A stretch of 64,000 nucleotides of DNA from Erythrobacter sp. AP23. Lineage in GTDB: Bacteria > Pseudomonadota > Alphaproteobacteria > Sphingomonadales > Sphingomonadaceae. The stretch covers positions 434,001 to 498,000 of the forward strand of contig NZ_LNBY01000001.1 of assembly GCF_001542855.1 (NCBI RefSeq). The letters are read 5' to 3'. Under the pieces are notes generated by a model. It worked only from the letters and a program-made list of their open reading frames with translations. It ran no database searches and had not been told where the DNA came from. Numbering within the stretch: the first letter of the stretch is position 1; each line of letters opens with the position of its first letter. Shown here piece after piece: positions 45,386 through 54,217 of this stretch. The position numbers were made by a program, and so were the translations under genes.

Positions 45386-46885
45386 TTGGGCAGCGGCCTG
45401 AAGGGCGTCGAACGGGCGCACGAAGCGCTGGCGCGGGGCACTCCTGCGCTGGTGTGGCGCGAAATCGTAGCCGATACCGAAACACCGGTTGGCGCTGCGC
45501 TCAAGCTGTTCGAGGACGGTCGCGGCGACTTTCTGCTCGAATCGGTGGAGGGCGGCGAGGTGCGCGGGCGCTACAGCCTCATCGGGCTCGATCCCGACCT
45601 GGTGTTTCGCGCCACCGGCGACCGCGCCGAGATCAATCCGCAATGGCAATTCGCGCGCGATGGCTTCGAGCCTTGCCAGCACGGAACACTCGACAGCCTG
45701 CGCGCGCTGGTCGACTCGTGCCGCTGCTCCGTGCCCGAGGAACTGCCGCCGGCGCTGGCCTGCCTTGTCGGCCATTTCGGATATGAAACCATCGGACTGG
45801 TCGAAAAGCTGCCGCGCCCATCCGAAGGTCCACTCGACCTCCCGGACATGCTGTTCGTGCGCCCGACCGTCTTGCTGGTTTTCGACCGGCTCAGCGATGC
45901 GCTTTTTTGCATTGCACCGGTGTGGCAGGGCGGCTCGATCGAGCGAGCAGGCGACAGGATCGACGAAGTTCTGCGCAAGCTGGCCCAGCCCCATGCGGAT
46001 GCGGGCGACCACCTTGCCGACCATCCCGAACCGGCGCTCGACCCCACCATGCCGGCAGCCGATTACGAGGCCATGGTCCTGCGCGCGAAGGACTACATCG
46101 AGGCGGGCGACATCTTCCAGGTCGTGCTCTCGCAGCGCTTCACCTCGCCCTTCGCGCTGCCACCGATGGCGCTCTATCGCGCGCTGAGGCGCGTAAATCC
46201 GTCACCATTCCTCTATTTCCTCGACATGCCCGGCTTCGCCATCGTCGGATCGAGCCCGGAAATCCTCGTCCGCGTGCGCGACGGCGAAGTGACGATCCGG
46301 CCGATTGCCGGCACCCGTCCGCGCGGCGCAACGCAGGCTGCAGATCGGCTCGCCGAACAAGAGCTGCTGTCCGACCCGAAAGAGCGGGCCGAGCACTTGA
46401 TGCTGCTCGACCTGGGGCGCAACGATGTGGGTCGGGTGGCTGAATCGGGCAGCGTTACCGTCACCGAGAGCTTCACCGTCGAGCGTTACAGCCACGTCAT
46501 GCATATCGTCAGCAATGTCACCGGACGGCTCGATCCATCGAAGGATGCGATCGACGCGCTGTTCGCCGGGTTCCCGGCAGGCACCGTAAGCGGCGCGCCA
46601 AAGGTGCGTGCGTGCGAGATCATAGCCGAACTCGAACCGGCCACCCGCGGCCCCTATGCCGGCGGTGTGGGCTATTTCGCGCCAGACGGCTCTGTCGACA
46701 GTTGCATCGTCCTGCGAACCGCCGTGGTCAAAGACGGTACGATGCATGTGCAGGCAGGCGCCGGGATCGTCGCCGATAGCGATCCAGCCTATGAACAGAG
46801 AGAATGCGAAGCGAAGGCGGGCGCGCTGCTCGCTGCGGCAAAGGAAGCCGTACGCCTCGCGATGGAGCCCGGGTTCGGTCAATGA
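45386..46885 (+). CDS. trpE: Anthranilate synthase component I
   Basis: A 499-residue chorismate-using enzyme, first step of tryptophan synthesis with TrpG. The N-terminal domain carries the feedback site LLES (FLLESVEGGEVRGRYSLIG), the catalytic core GDIFQVVLSQRF, SSPEILVRVRDGEVTIRPIAGTR, DLGRNDVGRVA and GTVSGAPKVRA. The start is most likely a TTG at 45386, six bases behind GAGG and just after the ppiD stop; there is no nearby ATG. The stop overlaps the following lipoprotein gene by 4 bases. Confidence 0.96.
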   Translation: MGSGLKGVERAHEALARGTPALVWREIVADTETPVGAALKLFEDGRGDFLLESVEGGEVRGRYSLIGLDPDLVFRATGDRAEINPQWQFARDGFEPCQHGTLDSLRALVDSCRCSVPEELPPALACLVGHFGYETIGLVEKLPRPSEGPLDLPDMLFVRPTVLLVFDRLSDALFCIAPVWQGGSIERAGDRIDEVLRKLAQPHADAGDHLADHPEPALDPTMPAADYEAMVLRAKDYIEAGDIFQVVLSQRFTSPFALPPMALYRALRRVNPSPFLYFLDMPGFAIVGSSPEILVRVRDGEVTIRPIAGTRPRGATQAADRLAEQELLSDPKERAEHLMLLDLGRNDVGRVAESGSVTVTESFTVERYSHVMHIVSNVTGRLDPSKDAIDALFAGFPAGTVSGAPKVRACEIIAELEPATRGPYAGGVGYFAPDGSVDSCIVLRTAVVKDGTMHVQAGAGIVADSDPAYEQRECEAKAGALLAAAKEAVRLAMEPGFGQ

Positions 46886-47721
46886 GAACAACTATCGTTG
46901 CGCTGGTTCTGCTTGCGCTGACAGCCTGTGAAGCACAGCCCGAAGGCGAACCCGTCGCGCGTGCGCGCATCGACGGGAAGCAGCCCACCGCGTCACCCAC
47001 TCCCGAACCAAGCCCGACCGCAACACTTGCGAGCCAGGTCGAGAGCGCCTGCCGATCGATCATTTTCGAGGACACGCCGCTCAGCCACTGCCTGGCGGTT
47101 CCCTCGCGGCACAGCATCGCCATGGAGCTCGGGCCAGATAGCGCTGCACCCTTTCGAAGCCTGACGGATTTCGCCCGCGCCCAGGAAGTTGACTCCATCG
47201 CCTTTGCGATGAACGCGGGCATGTTCGACGATGAAGGCAAGCCTATCGGGTATTTCGTCGAGAACTCGCAGCGCCTGCAAACGCTCAACACCGCCGATGG
47301 CGAGGGCAATTTCCACATGAAGCCCAATGGCGTGTTCTACGGCAGCGGCGGCGAATGGGTTGTCCGCAGTACCGACAGCTTCCTGGCCAATGTCACCGAC
47401 CGCCCGGAATTCGGCACCCAGTCGGGACCGATGCTTGTTATCGACGGCAAAATTCACCCCACGATTACGCATGACGGGCCTTCTCGCCTGGTCCGCAACG
47501 CCGTCGGCGTCGATGACGATGGCCGAGCGCATTTCGTGATATCGAACGCGCCGATCTCTTTCGGCAAGCTCGCCCGGTTCTACAAGGACGAGCTGGACGT
47601 TAAGAACGCGCTGTTCCTCGACGGAAACGTCTCGCTGATGTGGAACCCTTCCACCGACCGGCTCGACACGGGGGCGCCCATCGGTCCCATCGTCGTCGTC
47701 AAGAAGAAGGCCTCCGAATGA
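46882..47721 (+). CDS. Lipoprotein with phosphodiester glycosidase (DUF2233) domain
   Basis: A 279-residue exported lipoprotein. The signal IVALVLLALTAC ends in a lipobox (LTAC, Cys16), followed by a Pro/Thr-rich spacer. The body (about residues 55-275) resembles the DUF2233/NAGPA family that cleaves sugar phosphodiesters: AFAMNAGMFDDEGKPIGYFV, SGPMLVIDGKIHP, SRLVRNAVGVDDDG and NALFLDGNVSLMW. ATGA overlap with trpE and again with the next gene. It is not a tryptophan gene, so its place inside the trp run is unusual. Confidence 0.85.
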   Translation: MRTTIVALVLLALTACEAQPEGEPVARARIDGKQPTASPTPEPSPTATLASQVESACRSIIFEDTPLSHCLAVPSRHSIAMELGPDSAAPFRSLTDFARAQEVDSIAFAMNAGMFDDEGKPIGYFVENSQRLQTLNTADGEGNFHMKPNGVFYGSGGEWVVRSTDSFLANVTDRPEFGTQSGPMLVIDGKIHPTITHDGPSRLVRNAVGVDDDGRAHFVISNAPISFGKLARFYKDELDVKNALFLDGNVSLMWNPSTDRLDTGAPIGPIVVVKKKASE

Positions 47722-48680
47722 CCGAAGCCCGCCGCACGCTCTATCCCGAGATCGAACCCTTCGAGACCGGCATGCTCGATGTCGGCGAAGGCCATTCACT
47801 CTATTGGGAGCGGGTCGGCACCAGGGGCGCGAAGCCTGCGGTTTTCCTCCACGGAGGTCCCGGCGGCGGCATGTCGCCCGACCATCGTCGCCAGTGGGAT
47901 CCGGAGCTCTACGACGTGCTGCTGTTCGACCAGCGCGGCTGCGGCAAGTCGCTACCCTTCGCCGAGATCGAGCACAACGATACCTGGCGGATCGTCGAAG
48001 ACATCGAGCGTTTGCGCGACATGTGCGGTCACGACAAATGGCAGGCATTCGGAGGCAGCTGGGGTTCGACCCTTGCCCTGGCCTATGCGGAGAAATATCC
48101 CCAACGTGTCAGCGAACTCGTGCTGCGCGGCGTGTTCCTAGCGCGCGAGCAGGAAAAGACCTGGCTCTATGGCTACGGCGCAAGCGAAATCATGGCCGAG
48201 CAGTGGGACGAGTTCATCGGCCTCATCCCCGAACCGGAACGCGGCGATCTGGTGCGCGCTTACTACAATCGCCTGACCAGCGAGGACGAGGCCACCCGGC
48301 TGGCGGCGGCGCGCGAATGGTCGCTGTGGGAAGGCCATGTCGCCACGCTGCTGCCGAACGAGTCCCTGCTCGAAAGCTTCGGCGATCCGGCCAAGGCGGT
48401 TCCCTTCGCACGGATCTGCGCCAAGTTCTTTCTCGAGGGGTTCTTCCTCGAGGAGAACGAGTTGCTCGAGAAGGTCGGGAGGCTGTCCGGTATTCCCGGA
48501 ATCATCGTGCAGGGCCGCCATGACATCTGCACTCCGCCGAGTGCTGCTTGGGCTCTGAAAAAGGCCTGGCCCGAAGCCGAGTTGTGGATGGTGGACGACG
48601 CCGGACACAGCGCCAGCGAACCCGGTATCGTCGACGGCCTGGTTCGCGCGACCGACCAGTTGGCGGGCAAGCGGGCGTAA
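47718..48680 (+). CDS. pip: Proline iminopeptidase
   Basis: A 320-residue alpha/beta hydrolase removing N-terminal proline from peptides. Family marks are the oxyanion HGGPGGGMSPDHR, LLFDQRGCGKS, the nucleophile elbow GGSWGSTLALAYA (Ser), the acid in VQGRHDICTPP and the His of DDAGHSASEPG, all as in bacterial Pip (peptidase S33). Starts within the stop of the lipoprotein gene (ATGA). A small hairpin GCTTTC-7-GAAAGC (48708-48726) lies between it and trpG. Confidence 0.94.
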   Translation: MTEARRTLYPEIEPFETGMLDVGEGHSLYWERVGTRGAKPAVFLHGGPGGGMSPDHRRQWDPELYDVLLFDQRGCGKSLPFAEIEHNDTWRIVEDIERLRDMCGHDKWQAFGGSWGSTLALAYAEKYPQRVSELVLRGVFLAREQEKTWLYGYGASEIMAEQWDEFIGLIPEPERGDLVRAYYNRLTSEDEATRLAAAREWSLWEGHVATLLPNESLLESFGDPAKAVPFARICAKFFLEGFFLEENELLEKVGRLSGIPGIIVQGRHDICTPPSAAWALKKAWPEAELWMVDDAGHSASEPGIVDGLVRATDQLAGKRA

Positions 48681-48755
48681 CGCCACGCTGACGTTTCGCC
48701 TTTCGCAGCTTTCCTTGCTTGAAAGCACAGCGCCAGGGCTTCATTGACGCCACGA

Positions 48756-49370
48756 ATGACCGACACTCGCACCATCCTCGTAATCGACAATTACGACAGC
48801 TTCACCTTCAATCTCGTCCACTATCTCATGGAAATGCGCGCGCGTGTGGAGGTGGTGCGCAATGACGCCATTTCGGCGAGCGAGGCGCTGGCCGCAGATC
48901 ACGCGGGCTTTCTGATCTCGCCCGGCCCCTGCACGCCGAACGAGGCGGGGGTCAGCCTCGACCTCGTGGCGGCGTGCGCCGATGCAGGCAAGCCGCTACT
49001 CGGCGTGTGTCTCGGCCATCAGTCCATCGGCCAGCATTTCGGTGGGCGGGTCGTCCGTGGTGGGCTGATGCACGGCAAGACGTCACCGGTGACGCATGAT
49101 GCCAGCGGGGTCTTTGCCGGCCTGCCCTCGCCCTTCACGGCGACGCGCTATCATTCGCTGGTGGTCGAGAACATTCCCGATTGCCTCGAAATCAACGCCA
49201 CCAGCGAGACGCCCGGCCTCGACGGCAGCAGCGTGATGGGCTTTCGCCACAGCGAGCTGCCGATCCACGGCGTCCAGTTCCACCCAGAAAGCATTGCCAC
49301 CGAGCACGGTCACGCGCTGCTCGCCAACTTCCTCGACATCTGCGGTATCGCCGCCAAGGTCCCGGCATGA
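48756..49370 (+). CDS. trpG: Anthranilate synthase component II (glutamine amidotransferase)
   Basis: A 204-residue class I glutaminase delivering ammonia to TrpE, possibly also serving PabB. It starts [17 protein letters not shown], contains [11 protein letters not shown], the nucleophile Cys in [15 protein letters not shown] and the His-Glu pair [13 protein letters not shown] at 48756. Its stop overlaps the trpD start by 4 bases. Separated from trpE by the lipoprotein and pip genes. Confidence 0.96.
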   Translation: MTDTRTILVIDNYDSFTFNLVHYLMEMRARVEVVRNDAISASEALAADHAGFLISPGPCTPNEAGVSLDLVAACADAGKPLLGVCLGHQSIGQHFGGRVVRGGLMHGKTSPVTHDASGVFAGLPSPFTATRYHSLVVENIPDCLEINATSETPGLDGSSVMGFRHSELPIHGVQFHPESIATEHGHALLANFLDICGIAAKVPA

Positions 49371-50359
49371 AACGACTTCCCGACGCAAAGCAGCACCTTG
49401 GCGAGCAGGAGGCCGAAGAGGTCTTTGGCTGGATCCTCGACGGCGAAACGTCAGACGAGGACATCGCGAGGTTTCTCGTCGACATGTCGGCGCGGAGCGA
49501 AACTTCGGACGAAATCGCCGGGGCGGCGCGAGCGTTGCGCGCGCGGCTGATCCCGGTCGATGCGCCCGAGGGAACGGTCGATTGCTGCGGCACCGGCGGC
49601 GACGGCCATCACACGCTCAATGTGTCGACGGCGGTCAGCCTGGTCGTCGCTGCCTGCGGCGTGCCCGTTGCCAAACACGGCAATCGCGCGGCCAGCAGCA
49701 AATCGGGCGCGGCCGACACGCTGGAGGCGCTCGGTCTCGACATGGAAGCGGCGGGAAGAAGCGCCGAGAAGACCCTGGCGGAACTGGGGATTTGTTTCCT
49801 TTTCGCCAAGAACCATCACCCGGCGATGGGGCGGATCCAGCCCATTCGCCAGAAATTGGGCGTGCGTACGATCTTCAATCTTATGGGTCCGCTGTCGAAC
49901 CCTGCCGGTGTGCGTCGCCAGCTCATCGGCATCGCGCGGCCCGCCTATGTTCCGATCTACGCGGCGGCCAAGGCCAAGCTGGGAACCGATCGCACCTTTA
50001 TCGCCTCGGGCGACGAGGGGCTCGACGAGTTGAGCCTAGCAGGCGGTAATGAACTGGCCGATGTTAAGGGCAACGAATTCGAAATGCGTCGGGTGGTCGC
50101 GGTTCAGGCCAACCTGCCGCACGCACCTGTCGAAGCCATTCGCGGCGGCGATCCGGACCACAATGCGCGCGCGCTGGAGGCACTGCTCAGCGGTACTCCG
50201 GGTCCCTATCGCGATGCCGTTCTTTTCAATGCCGCTGCCACGCTGATTGTCGCCGATCGCACCGACGACTGGACCGAAGGCGCCGAAATCGCTGCAGAAG
50301 CGCTGGATTCGGGCAAGGCCAAGGCTCTGCTCGACAACTGGATCGCAATGGCCGCGTGA
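49367..50359 (+). CDS. trpD: Anthranilate phosphoribosyltransferase
   Basis: A 330-residue enzyme joining anthranilate and PRPP. The conserved [55 protein letters not shown] and [11 protein letters not shown] segments give the PRPP and anthranilate sites. Starts within the trpG stop (ATGA). Normal length. One base separates its stop from trpC. Confidence 0.97.
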   Translation: MKRLPDAKQHLGEQEAEEVFGWILDGETSDEDIARFLVDMSARSETSDEIAGAARALRARLIPVDAPEGTVDCCGTGGDGHHTLNVSTAVSLVVAACGVPVAKHGNRAASSKSGAADTLEALGLDMEAAGRSAEKTLAELGICFLFAKNHHPAMGRIQPIRQKLGVRTIFNLMGPLSNPAGVRRQLIGIARPAYVPIYAAAKAKLGTDRTFIASGDEGLDELSLAGGNELADVKGNEFEMRRVVAVQANLPHAPVEAIRGGDPDHNARALEALLSGTPGPYRDAVLFNAAATLIVADRTDDWTEGAEIAAEALDSGKAKALLDNWIAMAA

Positions 50360-50360
50360 C

Positions 50361-51146
50361 ATGAACAAGCTGGAAGAAATCTGCGCGACCAAGCGCGAGG
50401 AAGTGGCTGCTCGCAAGGCGAGCCGCTCGCTTGCCGATCTCGAAGCCCTAGCCAAGGAACAAACCGCCCCCCGCGGGTTCCAGACCGCGCTCTCGCAGGC
50501 ACAGGAGAACGGCTTCGGGCTGATCGCAGAGATCAAGAAAGCATCTCCCTCCAAGGGTCTGATACGCAAAGATTTCCGCCCCGCCGACCATGCCCACGCC
50601 TATGCAGCGGGCGGCGCCGCGTGCCTCTCTGTGCTGACCGATGCGCCCTATTTCGAGGGGCACGAGGACTATCTGGTCGAGGCCCGCGCGGCTTGCGCCC
50701 TGCCCGTCCTGCGCAAGGATTTCATGGTCGATCCGTGGCAGGTCGCCGAAGCCCGGGCAATCGGTGCCGATGCGATCCTGATCATCGTTGCCGCGCTCGA
50801 GGACGGCGCCATGGTCGAGATCGAAGCGGCGGCGATCGAACACAAGATGGACGTGCTGGTCGAAGTTCACGATCGCACCGAATTGGCACGTGCAACCTGT
50901 CTCCAGTCGCGATTGATCGGGGTGAACAATCGCGATCTCAAGACCTTCACCACCGATCTCGCGACCACCGAAACGCTGGCCGCGATCGCGCCACACGATG
51001 CCCTTCTGGTCGGCGAAAGCGGAATTGCCACCCATGCCGATTGCGAGCGTCTGGCACGCTCGGGAGTGCGCAGTTTCCTCGTCGGAGAAAGCCTGATGCG
51101 CCAGGCCGATGTCGAGGCAGCGACGCGAGCGCTGCTTGGCGGTTGA
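50361..51146 (+). CDS. trpC: Indole-3-glycerol phosphate synthase
   Basis: A 261-residue TIM barrel closing the indole ring. Catalytic pieces are [45 protein letters not shown]-like [22 protein letters not shown] and [10 protein letters not shown]. Last trp gene in the window; trpF, trpB and trpA are not here. In related sphingomonads moaC and moeA often lie between trpC and lexA (from memory); here lexA follows directly. Confidence 0.97.
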   Translation: MNKLEEICATKREEVAARKASRSLADLEALAKEQTAPRGFQTALSQAQENGFGLIAEIKKASPSKGLIRKDFRPADHAHAYAAGGAACLSVLTDAPYFEGHEDYLVEARAACALPVLRKDFMVDPWQVAEARAIGADAILIIVAALEDGAMVEIEAAAIEHKMDVLVEVHDRTELARATCLQSRLIGVNNRDLKTFTTDLATTETLAAIAPHDALLVGESGIATHADCERLARSGVRSFLVGESLMRQADVEAATRALLGG

Positions 51147-51169
51147 ACTCTCCACGCCGGACCGAACCG

Positions 51170-51183
51170 GGAACAATTGTTCC
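51170..51183. promoter_or_regulatory. Perfect 14-bp palindrome upstream of lexA
   Basis: GGAACAATTGTTCC lies between trpC and lexA, 110 bases before the lexA ATG and 45 bases before its -35. Its core GAAC-N4-GTTC happens to equal the Gram-positive LexA consensus, but its role here is unknown; it may bind another dimeric regulator or a second LexA dimer. Confidence 0.4.
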
Positions 51184-51214
51184 ACCGCAAACCGTTCGAA
51201 AATCACGCTATTGC

Positions 51215-51271
51215 TTGACTTGGCGAATCAGGTTGCTTACTTGTTCCGCATTCGTTCACAGGTTTGTGAAC
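51215..51271 (+). promoter_or_regulatory. lexA promoter with SOS box and overlapping dyad
   Basis: A -35 TTGACT (51215-51220), 16-base spacer and -10-like TTACTT (51237-51242). Immediately after is GTTC-CGCATTC-GTTC (51243-51257), a perfect alphaproteobacterial SOS box (GTTC-N7-GTTC), placed over the transcription start so LexA would repress its own gene. The second GTTC also opens a dyad GTTCACA-GGTT-TGTGAAC (51254-51271). Confidence 0.8.
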
Positions 51272-51293
51272 AGGCGAAACGGGAGTGCGCACC

Positions 51294-51983
51294 ATGCTGA
51301 CCGCCAAGCAGCACGAATTGATCCGCTTCATCCAGCAGCGGCTGGAAGAGACCGGCATTTCGCCGAGTTTCGAGGAGATGAAGGAAGCGCTCGATCTCAA
51401 GAGCAAGTCGGGTGTTCATCGGTTGATTTCCGCGCTCGAGGAACGCGGCTTCATTCGCCGCCTGCCCAATCGCGCCCGCGCGCTCGAAGTGGTCAAACTG
51501 CCCGAGGATGCAGTGATGGGCACGCCGAGGCCTGCTCCGGCGAACGATCCTGTCAGCGCCGCCATGCCCGCGAAAGCCGTCGCGCCTGATCCTGCGAACG
51601 ACATAATCGACGTACCGCTCCATGGCCGGATTGCCGCCGGCGCGCCGATCGAGGCGATCGAAGGGCAGTCGAGCATGCCGGTTCCTGCCGCCCTGCTCGG
51701 CCCCGGCGAACATTATGCGCTCGAGGTCTCGGGCGACTCGATGATCGAGGCGGGCATTTTCGATGGCGATTACGCGCTGGTGAAGCGCGCCGACAGCGCA
51801 CGCGACGGCGAGATCGTAGTGGCACTGGTCGATAATGAGGAAGCGACGCTCAAGTATCTGCGCAAGGATGGTGGACGGGTCGTGCTCGATCCCGCCAATG
51901 GCGCTTACGAGCCGCAAGTCTACGAACCGCACCGCGTGCAGGTTCAGGGCAAGCTCGCAGGGCTGCTGCGGCGCTATCACTGA
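51294..51983 (+). CDS. lexA: SOS repressor LexA
   Basis: A 229-residue repressor that self-cleaves on contact with activated RecA. Winged-helix DNA-binding domain ([40 protein letters not shown]), then a linker, the Ala-Gly cleavage site in GRIAAGAP, the catalytic Ser in [15 protein letters not shown] and Lys in [12 protein letters not shown] 51294 lies 8 bases behind GGGAG; an upstream GTG at 51285 is possible. Autoregulated by the SOS box just upstream. Confidence 0.97.
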   Translation: MLTAKQHELIRFIQQRLEETGISPSFEEMKEALDLKSKSGVHRLISALEERGFIRRLPNRARALEVVKLPEDAVMGTPRPAPANDPVSAAMPAKAVAPDPANDIIDVPLHGRIAAGAPIEAIEGQSSMPVPAALLGPGEHYALEVSGDSMIEAGIFDGDYALVKRADSARDGEIVVALVDNEEATLKYLRKDGGRVVLDPANGAYEPQVYEPHRVQVQGKLAGLLRRYH

Positions 51984-52005
51984 CGGGCATTGCGCCCCGC
52001 GGTTC

Positions 52006-54129
52006 TCAGCGGGCGGATGCGCGCCACCAGCCATGCTCGCCCTCGTCCTGTGCAACGGTTTCGATGCGCGGTTCATCCAGATAGATCGCCGTACCGCCTT
52101 CGCGATCGAGGAACCGCCGATCGGCCTTGAGCCAGCGCGGCTTGCAACTTCGCGGCAGAAAACGGTCGGCAATCACGATATCGGAATGTCGGCAGGCCGC
52201 CGCCAAAGCACGTTCGGCGACGAGATCGCGGTTGCGGGCTACCAGAATCGACCAGTCGCGCCCTTCCCGAGCGATCGATAGCGTGCAGAATTCGGCACTA
52301 CATTTGCTGCGTGGCCATTGCGATAGCGGGATCGGTACAAGGTCGGTCCCTGCCAGCTCGAGAAGGTTGTCCTGCGCATAACCGCCTTCGCTGTCGCGCA
52401 AGACCAGCAAGCGTTCGTCTTCGTTCGCAACGCCGATATCGCGCCCGTCACGGGTAATTAGAATATCGGGCACGGGCGCCGTCGCCATCATTCCTGCAGA
52501 GACCGCAACCGGCGCGAATCCCCAAAGCCTGGCTCCGCCCTGCCAGAAAGCCAACCAAAGCGCCCCAGCTAAGTAGAGCACCATCGCCCCCATACCGATC
52601 CGCGGGGCAAGCTTTACCGAACCCGGCTGCTCGGCAAAGAAGTGCGCAATGGCAAGCAAGAGGTCGAGCGAGTGTCCGACGAGCCACCATGCCGGGGCTC
52701 CCGCGCCTGCGAGATCGAGGAGCAAGGCCAGCGCTACCAACGGCATGGATACGAAAGTCACCAACGGAATGGCGATCAGGTTGGCCGCCGCGCCGTAGAC
52801 ACCGGCACGATGGAAATGGAAAAGCACGATCGGCATCAACGCCAGCTCGATCACCAGCCCGGTCAGGAACAATATGGCTGCCCGCCTGCCAAAGCGCCGC
52901 ACCCAGCTCTCCTCGCGCGGCGCCAGAAAGTCCCTTATCCGTTGGACATTATGCAACGCTACGATCGCGATCACCGCAGCGAAACTCATCTGGAAGCTCG
53001 GCCCGACCAGGGATTCCGGCCACAGCGCGAGCACCACGCCCGCAGCGATCGCGACCATTCGCAATGACAGCGGCTCGCGCCCCAGCGCCAGGGCGACAAG
53101 CACCAACAAGGCTCCGATGCAGCTGCGCACGGTCGGAACCTCGGCGCCGGTCAGCAGCGTATAACCGATCCCTGCCAATGCCGCCGCGCCCGCCGCGACC
53201 AGGGGCAAGCGCACGCGCAAGGTCAGCCAAGGCCACAGCGCGAGCAACTTGAGCGCGACGAGGTAGGTCGCCGCAATGATTGCGCTGACGTGCAAACCGC
53301 TGATCGACAGCAGGTGCGTCAGCCCGGAATCGCGCATCGCCTCCTCGTCGGCTTCGGGGATCGCGCCGCGGTCGCCGCTGGCCAGTGTCGCGGCGATTGC
53401 ACCCGAAGTGCCTCCGAGGTTGGCGCGCACATGCGCAGACAGGCGCCGCTGGATCGACGCTAGAGATAACTCCGCCGGCGGTGGCGGCTCCACCAATTCT
53501 ACCGCGCCCACCACCGAACCGGTTGCCGACAGCCCCTCGAACCAAGCACGCCGCGCGAAATTGTAGGCGCCTGGCACGATCGGCGGCGATGGCGGCATCA
53601 GGCGCGCCGCAAGGCGGATACGGGCGCCTTCGCGGAAAATCCTGCGATCCGCATCGACCGGAAGGTTGACGCGATAGGCAACCGCGCGCCCGCTCTCGGC
53701 ATCGCGCGCCGCAAGGACGAGGCGCACGCGGTCTTCTGCAGGTTGCTCCTCGCGTTCCAGGATGCGACCATCGATTAGTTCGAAGCGCGGATGGGGTATC
53801 GGTTCCGCACCGACCATTCCCGAACGCGCCCAAACCAGCGCGGTCCCTGCCGCCAAGGCCAGCCCGACCGAGAGCACCGCAGCAAGCGTGTAGACGCGGC
53901 GCTCGTCGCTCCGCCATGTGGCCAGCGCCAGCATCACCGCGGCGACTCCGCCTGCCATGACCGCCAGCCATTGCCAGGGGGTACCGAGATAGAACCAGAA
54001 CCCGATCCCGGCTGCAAAGGCGACCACCAGCCACGGTCCGCGATCGAATTCCGCAGCGGCGAGAAATGCCTCGAAACGCCGCGCAAAACTGGACAAGAGA
54101 GCGCTCATGCGCCAAGGGCGCGGCACCAT
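52006..54129 (-). CDS. comEC: ComEC/Rec2-type DNA uptake channel protein
   Basis: A roughly 707-residue inner-membrane protein with an N-terminal region containing an OB-like DUF4131 domain (LIDGRILEREEQP, IRLAARLMPPSPP) and the competence domain with about ten helices (DSGLTHLLSISGLHVSAIIA, GAEVPTVRSCIGALLVL, FQMSFAAVIAIVALHN). The C-terminal 170 residues are where the metallo-beta-lactamase domain should be, but no HxHxDH metal motif is visible. Start uncertain: ATG 54129 has GAGG 8 bases upstream; ATGs at 54108, 54159 and 54189 are also possible. It overlaps the gltX leader, not its coding sequence, with this start. Confidence 0.9.
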   Translation of the reverse strand: MVPRPWRMSALLSSFARRFEAFLAAAEFDRGPWLVVAFAAGIGFWFYLGTPWQWLAVMAGGVAAVMLALATWRSDERRVYTLAAVLSVGLALAAGTALVWARSGMVGAEPIPHPRFELIDGRILEREEQPAEDRVRLVLAARDAESGRAVAYRVNLPVDADRRIFREGARIRLAARLMPPSPPIVPGAYNFARRAWFEGLSATGSVVGAVELVEPPPPAELSLASIQRRLSAHVRANLGGTSGAIAATLASGDRGAIPEADEEAMRDSGLTHLLSISGLHVSAIIAATYLVALKLLALWPWLTLRVRLPLVAAGAAALAGIGYTLLTGAEVPTVRSCIGALLVLVALALGREPLSLRMVAIAAGVVLALWPESLVGPSFQMSFAAVIAIVALHNVQRIRDFLAPREESWVRRFGRRAAILFLTGLVIELALMPIVLFHFHRAGVYGAAANLIAIPLVTFVSMPLVALALLLDLAGAGAPAWWLVGHSLDLLLAIAHFFAEQPGSVKLAPRIGMGAMVLYLAGALWLAFWQGGARLWGFAPVAVSAGMMATAPVPDILITRDGRDIGVANEDERLLVLRDSEGGYAQDNLLELAGTDLVPIPLSQWPRSKCSAEFCTLSIAREGRDWSILVARNRDLVAERALAAACRHSDIVIADRFLPRSCKPRWLKADRRFLDREGGTAIYLDEPRIETVAQDEGEHGWWRASAR

Positions 54130-54217
54130 ATTGCGGGCCTCGTCGCCCGCCTCCCCCATCGGTATCGAAGGCGTCCCCCGTGTCGCCATGCAAGTGTTTG
54201 AAAGGAAGCGAGAGACA

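Noticed and set aside
51170..51183. Gram-positive type LexA box (GAAC-N4-GTTC)
   Set aside because: The match is exact, but alphaproteobacterial LexA uses GTTC-N7-GTTC, which is present at the proper place; kept only as an unexplained palindrome.
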